From DASXTB01 sp036505615 (lineage in GTDB: Bacteria; Acidobacteriota; UBA6911; JACQSX01): a stretch of DNA of 56,918 bases. The translations under genes and the position numbers were made by a program. Where the stretch lies: positions 1 to 56,918 of the forward strand of contig DASXTB010000014.1 in NCBI GenBank assembly GCA_036505615.1, written 5' to 3'. Below, in pieces: positions 1-8,176 of this stretch. Numbering within the stretch: the stretch's first letter is position 1; each line of letters begins with the position of its first letter. The notes beneath the pieces were generated by a model. It worked only from the letters and a program-made list of their open reading frames with translations, did no database searches and was not told the DNA's origin.

Positions 1-39
1 TTATCAGGGGCGCGCTCTAGCCAACTGAGCTATAGGCCC
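1..39 (-). tRNA. tRNA-Ile (GAT), partial at window edge
   Basis: Read on the minus strand, positions 39 to 1 start with the acceptor stem GGGCCTATAGC, continue through the D arm (CTCAGTTGGCTAGAGC) and reach the anticodon loop with CCTGATAA, so the anticodon is GAT. The 3' half lies outside the window. It sits in the 16S-23S spacer about 185 nt downstream of the 16S 3' end, the usual place for tRNA-Ile. Confidence 0.9.
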
Positions 40-221
40 ATGGGCTCGGGAACGCAAGACCCAGGCTAGCGCGCCTTCTCGAGCATGGCCTCTCGCCGGC
101 CACTAAAGGGCCGCGAACCTGAGGCCGCCCTTGGTGTTCTCTCAAAACTGAATAGTGCGTGGTGCTCGTGTAAGATCGACCTGGAGTTGGCTCTCTCTCC
201 GTAGAGAGAAAGTCGATACTC

Positions 222-1746
<1,525 letters not shown>

Positions 1747-1789
1747 ACTGTTCGATTTGTCCGGCGCCGGTATTGAGCCTGTAGAAACT

Positions 1790-1826
1790 GTCATTAGTCA
1801 TTGGTCATTTGTCATTAGCCATTTGT
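1790..1826. repeat. Short heptad-repeat patch in rRNA leader
   Basis: Degenerate 7-bp units of the type GTCATTA/GGTCATT/TGTCATT, about five copies, in the transcribed rRNA leader. This is the same class as the large intergenic arrays further right. A 7-bp-stem hairpin (GATTTCC/GGAAATC, 2031-2049) lies in the same leader. I see nothing else in 1827-2180. Confidence 0.7.
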
Positions 1827-2187
1827 GGTGATCGGTTTCCCACTGTCGACTAGTGACCTAAGACGAGTCGTTCTTACAAGCTAAATACCGGCGCTGGAGC
1901 CAATCGGCCAATCAATGCCCAACAACTTTCGACCTCAAATAACTGGCCGCTCCCTGAAGGTCGCGGTACAGACCCAAATAATTGAGGTTACTCGATTTGT
2001 GTGGGTTACCTAAGATTGGTTCTGAAATCCGATTTCCTGGCGGGAAATCAGATTTTTGGGACTAAAAAAACTGCCTTCAATTTCTCTCTGGCAGCCTCGT
2101 CGTCCCTGGATTTGATCCGAAGGTTCTAGTTCACTTGGAATCTTCGGTCGAGAAGCTTTGACGCTTCTCTGGCTCGCACTATCTCTT

Positions 2188-2199
2188 TGTCAAAGAACA
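2188..2199 (-). promoter_or_regulatory. rRNA leader boxA antitermination signal
   Basis: Minus-strand reading gives TGTTCTTTGACA, very close to the rRNA boxA consensus bound by the NusB/S10 complex. It lies just downstream of the promoter at 2214-2242 and upstream of 16S, as expected in an rRNA leader. Confidence 0.7.
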
Positions 2200-2213
2200 T
2201 TTAGAAAGAAGTT

Positions 2214-2242
2214 ATATTAAGGCGTACGCCGCGCTATGTCAA
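2214..2242 (-). promoter_or_regulatory. rRNA operon sigma-70 promoter
   Basis: On the minus strand: TTGACA (2242-2237), a 17-bp spacer, then TAATAT (2219-2214). A perfect -35, an ideal spacer and a near-consensus -10, followed within 25 nt by boxA, identify the promoter of the 16S operon. Its -35 overlaps the ATG at 2236 of the open frame on the other strand, an argument for a later start of that gene. Confidence 0.8.
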
Positions 2243-2310
2243 TCGGTTTTTCCCGGTTGCCTCCAGTTTTCGGCAAGCAGCGTACCATGTTGGAATCCTG
2301 GGGAAATAAA

Positions 2311-2838
2311 ATGTGGAGTTTCCAAAGTGAAGAATCCATTTGGTTCACTATTGCGCTTTTTGTAGGATTCATAGGACTGCTGATTTACATCGGCTTTGGC
2401 GCTCGACTTCTGGCAGGGAACGGCATGGAGAGGCAAGGCAAAATCGCTCAGTTTTACGGTTATTCGGTTTGCCTGGTCGCAGTGGTTGCTTTTCTGTTTT
2501 CGCTCGCTTCGCTGGTCAGCGGATTGTTCGATTTGAGCGATCCTTTGCATGTCTCCGAAGGATTGGCATACCCACTCTCAAAGAATCTGACGTCTTTTGA
2601 AAGCTACAAGATGGATATTCTCAATCCCCCGTACGGCGGGCAGAACGCCCCCAAATCGACTTACATTCCCGATGATGCGACGCTTCGCCGGATGTACGAG
2701 GCCGCCAAAGTGGATAAGATAAGCACTGTAAGGTTCCGGTCCCTCCGCTCCATCACTACGGATGTCATTATCATCCTGGCCGCCGCGCTGCTTTTTTTGC
2801 TGCACTGGCGATGGGTCCGCAGGCTGGCGCTACAATGA
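2311..2838 (+). CDS. Small hypothetical membrane protein
   Basis: I do not recognise the family. The 175-residue protein has three clear hydrophobic segments: one near the start (WFTIALFVGFIGLLIYIGF), one after a short charged loop (YGYSVCLVAVVAFLFSLASL) and one near the C terminus (VIIILAAALLFLLHW), which ends in a basic WVRRL tail. Between the second and third is a soluble stretch of about 75 residues. The frame is open from an ATG at 2236, but that codon overlaps the -35 of the rRNA promoter and has no ribosome site, whereas 2311 is preceded by GGGGA at good spacing. An ATG at 2287 is also possible. It is transcribed away from the rRNA operon. Confidence 0.6.
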   Translation: MWSFQSEESIWFTIALFVGFIGLLIYIGFGARLLAGNGMERQGKIAQFYGYSVCLVAVVAFLFSLASLVSGLFDLSDPLHVSEGLAYPLSKNLTSFESYKMDILNPPYGGQNAPKSTYIPDDATLRRMYEAAKVDKISTVRFRSLRSITTDVIIILAAALLFLLHWRWVRRLALQ

Positions 2839-2864
2839 CGCCCCTCGAAGCAGAATTTTCGGGA

Positions 2865-3264
2865 GCGGAGAGACGGCTGAGGACCGTCTCCAGGCCGCTT
2901 TTCTGAAGGCTCTCAGCCCAGCCTTTCGAGACCGAGGCGCAACGCGAGCACAACCATCAGCATCGAGGCCGCTTCACTGGCCTTTTTCGCCAAGCCAGCC
3001 GGCGTTTACGCCGGCGAAACTGAGCGCCTAATATTCGATGGCTAAAGCCGGTTGCTTGGAAGGCCGGTGAACCGGCCTCGGAGGAAATCGGATCGCACTG
3101 GACCCCGGCCTTACAAGGCCGGGTCTGAAACCCTTCGGGAAAGGCCGCTGAAGCGGCCTGGGCGCTGGGTTTGCCTTGCTTCCTCCCTGAGTTCTTAGAG
3201 CTCTCTGCGAAAGTCCAATTTTTAGAGCGCGCCTCCGGCGCTACGGGCGCACGGCCGTGCGCCC
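2865..3264. repeat. Cluster of REP-like palindromes between convergent genes
   Basis: The gap between the membrane protein and tyrS, which converge here, is filled with short palindromes. They are a GAGACGG/CCGTCTC hairpin (2870-2890), GCCGGCG-TTTA-CGCCGGC (2998-3015), AGGCCGGTGAACCGGCCT (3061-3078), CCCGGCC/GGCCGGG (3104-3123), AGGCCGCTGAAGCGGCCT (3142-3159) and GGGCGCACGGCCGTGCGCCC (3245-3264). The last one ends exactly at the tyrS stop codon. Several share the form AGGCCGNTGAANCGGCCT. They could act as bidirectional terminators or transcript-end stabilisers; that role is inferred from position and hairpin shape. Confidence 0.75.
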
Positions 3265-4527
3265 CTACGATGTAATTCTCACCCGTGCCCAGCGTAGCTT
3301 CCCGCGGCGAATGGTGACCTCTTCTCCTGGAACCAGTTCAAGGGCGAAATCTCCCCTGCCTAGCTGAGTCATTGTTGGACCCACCTGTAGATCGTGAGCG
3401 ACGCTACCAATCTTGTCACGATTGAGCAAAACTGCCCCGGATTGTATCAGTCTTCTCGCTTCCGTCCTTGAGGGAGCCAGGTCTGCCTTTACTAAGACGT
3501 CGACCAAGGCGATTGGGCCCTTGAGATCGAAGACCTGCAGGTCTTTGGGTATCTCGCCATGCTGGAAAGTTCTTGCAAACGCTTCCGCCGCGCTCTTTGC
3601 TGCAGCCGTACCATGAAAATCCGACACAATTTGTTTCGCCAACTTCTGTTTTAACCCCATCGGATGAAGCTCTCCGGATTTTACGCCTTTGCGCATTCGC
3701 TCGATCTCGTTCTGACCTCTATCGGTGAGCAACTCATAATAGCGAAACATCAACTCGTCGGAAATCGACATAATCTTTCCATACATATTCTCAGGGTCTT
3801 CCTCAATCCCCACATAGTTCCCCAGCGATTTGCTCATCTTTTCCACGCCATCGAGTCCTTCCAGAATTGGCATCGTCAAAATCACCTGCGGTTCGATTCC
3901 GTATTCCCGCTGGATATCACGGCCTACCAGCAAATTGAACTTCTGATCGGTCCCGCCCAATTCAAAATCGGCCTTCAAGAAGACGCTGTCGTAAGCTTGC
4001 GCCAGCGGATAGAGCAGCTCGTGGATGCCGATCGGCTGCTGGTCCTCGAAGCGGTTGGCGAACTCGTCGCGCTTGAGCATGGCCGCCACGGTATATTTGG
4101 CGCACAACCGGATCCAGTCCTGGCCGCTCATCGCCCCAAGCCACCGGCTGTTGAATTCGATGATCGTTTTTTCGGGGTCGAGAATCTTAAACATCTGCTT
4201 CTTATACGTCTCAGCATTCTGGGCGATTTGCCCGGGTGAAAGGGGAGGGCGTGTTTTCGATCTCCCCGAAGGATCGCCGATCATGCCGGTGAAATCGCCG
4301 ATTACGAAGATCACCCGGTGCCCCAGGTCCTGAAAGTGTTTCATCTTGCGGATCACCACCGTGTGGCCCAGGTGCAGATCGGGCGCCGTGGGGTCGAAAC
4401 CGACCTTCACCGTGAGTGGCTGTCGTTTTTCCACCGATCGGCGCAGCTTCTGCTCCAGTTCTTCTTCGGAAATAATTTCAAACGCGCCTTTGCGGATCAG
4501 GTCGAGTTGTTCCTGCACTGAGTTCAT
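3265..4527 (-). CDS. tyrS: Tyrosyl-tRNA synthetase
   Basis: Class I aminoacyl-tRNA synthetase that charges tRNA-Tyr in the cytoplasm. The 420-residue protein has the ATP-binding HIGH-type signature as HLGH (DLHLGHTVV, near residue 54), the tyrosine-binding region, and the KMSKS loop (GVEKMSKSLGN, near 235). A C-terminal S4-type RNA-binding domain covers the last 70 residues or so (VDVLVKADLAPSRTEARRLI). Length is normal for the longer bacterial TyrS type. The start ATG at 4527 is placed as in relatives. It lies about 270 nt after purN in the same direction, separated by a heptad-repeat array. Its TAG stop abuts a strong palindrome that may end the transcript. Confidence 0.95.
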   Translation of the reverse strand: MNSVQEQLDLIRKGAFEIISEEELEQKLRRSVEKRQPLTVKVGFDPTAPDLHLGHTVVIRKMKHFQDLGHRVIFVIGDFTGMIGDPSGRSKTRPPLSPGQIAQNAETYKKQMFKILDPEKTIIEFNSRWLGAMSGQDWIRLCAKYTVAAMLKRDEFANRFEDQQPIGIHELLYPLAQAYDSVFLKADFELGGTDQKFNLLVGRDIQREYGIEPQVILTMPILEGLDGVEKMSKSLGNYVGIEEDPENMYGKIMSISDELMFRYYELLTDRGQNEIERMRKGVKSGELHPMGLKQKLAKQIVSDFHGTAAAKSAAEAFARTFQHGEIPKDLQVFDLKGPIALVDVLVKADLAPSRTEARRLIQSGAVLLNRDKIGSVAHDLQVGPTMTQLGRGDFALELVPGEEVTIRRGKLRWARVRITS

Positions 4528-4547
4528 GGTCGAGCTATTTTAAATGC

Positions 4548-4790
4548 GGAGTGACGAATGCGGAATGCGGAATTTGGAATGCGGATGCGGAATGTGGAAT
4601 GCGGAATGCGGAATGCGGAGTGCGGAATTGCACGCTTTCTTAACAACGACGTCCGCTCTTCTTACGGCAATCTGCTGCTGCTGTAATTCTACCTTCTGAC
4701 TTCCGCATTCCGCATTCCTCATTCCGCCGTCCGCATTCCTCATTCCGCATTCCTCATTCCGCATTCCTCATTCGCAATTCTAGATTCCCA
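4548..4790. repeat. Mirrored heptad-repeat element (GCGGAAT family)
   Basis: The left arm (about 4548-4628) is tandem GCGGAAT/GAGTGCG-type 7-bp units. The right arm (about 4697-4780) carries the reverse complement, ATTCCGC/ATTCCTC units. Between them is about 70 bp of unique sequence. The arms could fold into a long imperfect hairpin. It fills the whole gap between purN and tyrS. Confidence 0.85.
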
Positions 4791-4794
4791 ATTC

Positions 4795-5403
4795 TCACAA
4801 GATCCTCACCCGTCGACCCTCCACCTGCACTCTCCCCTCACACAGCAGGCGAATTGCTTCCGAGTAGAGGCGGTGCTCTTCTTTCAGGATGCGACCCGAC
4901 AGCGCATCTTCGTCATCTTCCTGCAGAACGGGCACGATCGTCTGAAGAATGACAGGTCCGCTATCCAGGCCCGCGTCTACAAAGTGAACGGTGCAGCCGG
5001 AATACCGAACGCCGTACTCAAGCGCCTGCCGCTGCGCGTGAAGGCCAGGAAAAGCCGGGAGGAGGGAAGGGTGAATGTTTAAAATGCGATTGGGAAGAGC
5101 TTCTACAAAGCTCGGGCTGAGGAGTCGCATGTATCCGGCCAGACACACATAGTCAACGTGGTGGGCGCGCAGCGTTTCCATCACTTCAGCATCGAAAGCT
5201 GCTCGCTCCTTCCCCCGGGAATCCAGAAAGTAGGAGTTGAAACCCCATTCGCGGGCGCGCTCCAAGCCCGGCGCCGTGGCGACGTTGCTGATCACGCAGC
5301 CAATCTCGCAGGGGAGTTTCCCGGTCATTACGTTTTCGGCGATGGCCGCAAAGTTGGAACCTCGGCCGGAAAGAAGGATGCCGAGAGTGAGTTGCTTGTT
5401 CAT
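4795..5403 (-). CDS. purN: Phosphoribosylglycinamide formyltransferase
   Basis: Third step of de novo purine synthesis: transfers the formyl group from 10-formyl-THF to GAR. The 202-residue length is typical. The N terminus has the phosphate-binding LLSGRGSNF. The catalytic region has NIHPSLLPAFPG, with the conserved Asn and His, followed by VHFVDAGLDSGP with the conserved Asp. It is the last purine gene of the minus-strand series, separated from purM by about 320 nt of repeat-rich DNA. The ATG at 5403 gives the usual MNKQLTLGILLSG start. Confidence 0.95.
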   Translation of the reverse strand: MNKQLTLGILLSGRGSNFAAIAENVMTGKLPCEIGCVISNVATAPGLERAREWGFNSYFLDSRGKERAAFDAEVMETLRAHHVDYVCLAGYMRLLSPSFVEALPNRILNIHPSLLPAFPGLHAQRQALEYGVRYSGCTVHFVDAGLDSGPVILQTIVPVLQEDDEDALSGRILKEEHRLYSEAIRLLCEGRVQVEGRRVRIL

Positions 5404-5450
5404 GAAGGTTCCGGGTTTTGAGTCTCGGATGCCTGCCTGGAGGCGAAATT

Positions 5451-5606
5451 AGGACACGGAAGACACAGAGCACACGGAAACAAGCTGACTTCCGGAGCAT
5501 GACGGCACCCCACCAAAGCTCTAGCTATCCAGCGTTAATCGGTGTGCCTTCATGCTCCACAATTCAGCGTACTCCGTGTCTTCTGTATTTCCCGTGTTCC
5601 AAATTT
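5451..5606. repeat. Mirrored 9-bp repeat element (ACACGGAAG family)
   Basis: The left arm at 5451-5482 is three units of about 9 bp (ACACGGAAG, ACACAGAGC, ACACGGAAA). The right arm at 5571-5606 is the complementary form (CTCCGTGTC, TTCTGTATT, TCCCGTGTT). About 90 bp of unique DNA separates them. The rest of the purM-purN gap holds a separate palindrome at 5678-5703. Confidence 0.75.
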
Positions 5607-5677
5607 CCTTTTCAGCCAAGCATCTATCTAGTGTAAAGGATGTCCTGGCACAGTACGCATAGGTGGCCTTGGATGAC

Positions 5678-5703
5678 GGGCGACCACACAGGGTCGCCCC
5701 TAC
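5678..5703. repeat. REP-like palindrome downstream of purM
   Basis: GGGCGACC-ACACAG-GGTCGCCC followed by CTAC. This is the short GTAGGGGCGAC-type palindrome that occurs in many bacterial genomes. It lies 25 nt after the purM stop and may form an mRNA-end hairpin. Confidence 0.75.
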
Positions 5704-5727
5704 CACTCTGTCCCGAATATTCGTCCC

Positions 5728-6759
5728 TTAAGCATAGATCACCGTACGCCGGCGCGAAGGCACAATCTCTCCCAGCGGGTAAAACTTGGTCTTGCGCTGC
5801 TTCCAGAATTTTTCCACGACTCCGCAACTACTCGGTGGAACGATGACCATCATTCCGATTCCCATATTGAAAGCCCGATACATCTCCCGCCAGGGAACGT
5901 TTCCGTGTTTCTGAATAAACGAAAATATGGGCAAAGGCGCCCAGGCACTGCGTGAGATGCGCGCGGCTAGCCCGGGCGGGAGTATACGAGGCACATTCTC
6001 GGTGATACCTCCGCCCGTTATATGAGCCAGCCCGTGAATCGAACTTCCAGCCAGTAGAGGAAACAGATCCTTGAAATAACAGCGATGCTTTTTCAACAGC
6101 GCCTGGGCAGCGGTGGTTCGCAGCTCCTCGATGTAGGAGCGCGGCTTCAGCCTCAAACGCTGGAAGAAAACTTTGCGGGCCAGCGAATAGCCATTGGTAT
6201 GCAGCCCCCAGGAGGGAAGCCCGTACACCCGGTCGCCGCGCCGGATACGCGAGCCATCAATGATTTTCTCCTTTTCCACCACCCCGACAATGCATCCGGC
6301 CAAATCATAATCGCTGCCTTGGTAAACGTCCGGCATTTCGGCGGTCTCCCCGCCAATCAGCGCGCATTGATTCTCGCGACAGGCTTTGGCCACTCCAGCA
6401 ACAATATCGGTCACCACCCGCGCATCTAATTTCCCGGCAGCGAAGTAATCGAGGAAGAACAGAGGACGTGCACCCTGTGCCAGAATGTCGTTGACGCAGT
6501 GGGATACCAGATCGTAACCGACCGTGTGGTGTATCTTGGCGGCGATTGCCACCTTGATCTTTGTTCCCACCCCGTCGATGCTTGAAACCAGAACGGGGTT
6601 CTTGATTGCGGCAAGCTGAAACAAGCCGCCGAAGGAGCCGATCTCCGACAGGACCTGAGGAGTGAACGTCGACCGCGCTATCCGTTTGATTCGCTCTTTG
6701 GCTCGGCCGGCGCGATCGATGTTCACGCCCGCGGAGGCATAGCTGATGGATCGCGGCAT
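5728..6759 (-). CDS. purM: Phosphoribosylformylglycinamidine cyclo-ligase (AIR synthetase)
   Basis: Fifth step of purine synthesis: ATP-dependent closure of FGAM to AIR. The 343 residues match the family length. Family signatures are the N-terminal YASAGVNID, SSIDGVGTK near residue 60, the metal and nucleotide region HCVNDILAQGARPLFFLDY, and GGETAEMPDVY. The later ITGGGITENVPRILP loop and the FNMGIGM motif are also there. It starts three nucleotides after the purF stop, so the two are very likely co-translated. Confidence 0.96.
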   Translation of the reverse strand: MPRSISYASAGVNIDRAGRAKERIKRIARSTFTPQVLSEIGSFGGLFQLAAIKNPVLVSSIDGVGTKIKVAIAAKIHHTVGYDLVSHCVNDILAQGARPLFFLDYFAAGKLDARVVTDIVAGVAKACRENQCALIGGETAEMPDVYQGSDYDLAGCIVGVVEKEKIIDGSRIRRGDRVYGLPSWGLHTNGYSLARKVFFQRLRLKPRSYIEELRTTAAQALLKKHRCYFKDLFPLLAGSSIHGLAHITGGGITENVPRILPPGLAARISRSAWAPLPIFSFIQKHGNVPWREMYRAFNMGIGMMVIVPPSSCGVVEKFWKQRKTKFYPLGEIVPSRRRTVIYA

Positions 6760-6762
6760 CGA

Positions 6763-8175
6763 TCAGGTTTCTTTGCGAAACAGATCCAGTTGGCTGCGCT
6801 CGGCTTCCACGGGCAGAGGGTACTGCTCCGAAAAACAAGCGGCGCAAAAACTCTCTCCGTTCCCCACGGCGCGCTTCAAGCCTTCCAGGCTCAAGAAGTG
6901 AAGGGAATCTGCTTGAAGGAATCTTCGGATTTCTTCGACACTGTGCGTCGAGGCGATCAACTCTTTCTTGGTGGGAGTGTCAATTCCAAAATAGCAGGGA
7001 GAGACCGTGGGCGGTGAGCTGATTCGCACGTGCACCTCGGTGGCTCCGCTGGAGCGCACCATTTCCACAATTTTCTTGCTGGTGGTGCCGCGGACGATGG
7101 AATCGTCAATCAACACAACTCGCTTTCCCTGCAGGATCTCACTGACCGGATTGAGCTTGATCTTCACGCCAAAATGACGGATCGCCTGCTTTGGTTCTAT
7201 GAAAGTGCGGCCGACGTAGTGATTTCGAATCAGGCCGAACTTGAACGGAATGCCCGACTGATCTGCAAATCCGATGGCCGCTGTCACGCCAGAATCGGGC
7301 ACGGGCACGACGATGTCGGCGTCTACCGGCGCTTCCTCAGCGAGATTGCAGCCCATCTGATAGCGAGTGCCATTGACACCTTTGCCAAAGACGATGCTGT
7401 CCGGACGCGAAAAATAAACGTGTTCGAATATGCACTGCGCCGGCCTTTTAGGCTGGGGAATGCGGATGGACTCGAGGCCGTTTTGATCGGCCTCCCATAG
7501 GACCACTTCCCCGCATTCCACATCCCGCACAAAATGGGCGCCGATCAAATCCAGAGCGCAAGTCTCAGAGGAAAAGACCCAACTGTCGCCCAGCTTGCCT
7601 ATACTCAGCGGCCGAAATCCCTGCGGATCTCGTATGGCAAAGATCTTGGCCGGCGTTTGTATCAGCAGGGAATAGGCGCCGCGCACGGTAAGCAGCGCTT
7701 CCATCAAAGCCTCTTCAAAGCTCTCTTTCCGGGAGCGCGCGATCAAATGAAGAATCACTTCGGTGTCACTGGTAGTTTGAAATACGGCGCCGTCCTTCTC
7801 AAGCTGAAAACGAAGCTGGGCGGCGTTGAGCAGATTTCCGTTGTGAGAGACCGCTATCTGCCCGCGCCAACCATCGGTCAAGATCGGCTGTGCGTTGACT
7901 ATGAAGCTGGCCCCTGCTGTCGAATACCTGACGTGCCCGGTAGAATGAAGTCCGGTGAGGCGCGAGAGCTTTCGCTCGTCAAAAACGTCAGCCACATAGC
8001 CCATCCCTTTTTCCACATGGAGACGCTTGCCGTCGGAACTGACGATGCCCGCCGATTCCTGCCCGCGGTGTTGCAGCGCGTACAAGCCGAGGTAGACATT
8101 GCGCGCCGCTTCTGGATGATGGGTGATTCCAAAAATGCCGCAATGATCGTGAAACTTGTCCGGGTGTATTTCCAT
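6763..8175 (-). CDS. purF: Amidophosphoribosyltransferase
   Basis: First committed step of purine synthesis: makes phosphoribosylamine from PRPP and glutamine. The glutaminase domain starts with a short propeptide before the nucleophile cysteine (HDHCGIFGI). The C-terminal half has the PRPP-binding motif VLIDDSIVRGTTSKK. A late cysteine pair (FCAACFSEQYP) resembles the iron-sulfur type of PurF. I place the start at the ATG at 8175 because purL ends TGA-G-ATG here, a coupling arrangement; the frame stays open upstream to 8244 inside purL. Length is 470 residues, normal for PurF. Confidence 0.95.
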   Translation of the reverse strand: MEIHPDKFHDHCGIFGITHHPEAARNVYLGLYALQHRGQESAGIVSSDGKRLHVEKGMGYVADVFDERKLSRLTGLHSTGHVRYSTAGASFIVNAQPILTDGWRGQIAVSHNGNLLNAAQLRFQLEKDGAVFQTTSDTEVILHLIARSRKESFEEALMEALLTVRGAYSLLIQTPAKIFAIRDPQGFRPLSIGKLGDSWVFSSETCALDLIGAHFVRDVECGEVVLWEADQNGLESIRIPQPKRPAQCIFEHVYFSRPDSIVFGKGVNGTRYQMGCNLAEEAPVDADIVVPVPDSGVTAAIGFADQSGIPFKFGLIRNHYVGRTFIEPKQAIRHFGVKIKLNPVSEILQGKRVVLIDDSIVRGTTSKKIVEMVRSSGATEVHVRISSPPTVSPCYFGIDTPTKKELIASTHSVEEIRRFLQADSLHFLSLEGLKRAVGNGESFCAACFSEQYPLPVEAERSQLDLFRKET

Positions 8176-8176
8176 C

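Noticed and set aside
3664..4239. 191-codon frame antisense to tyrS
   Set aside because: It mirrors the codon structure of tyrS; the tyrS product is fully conserved.
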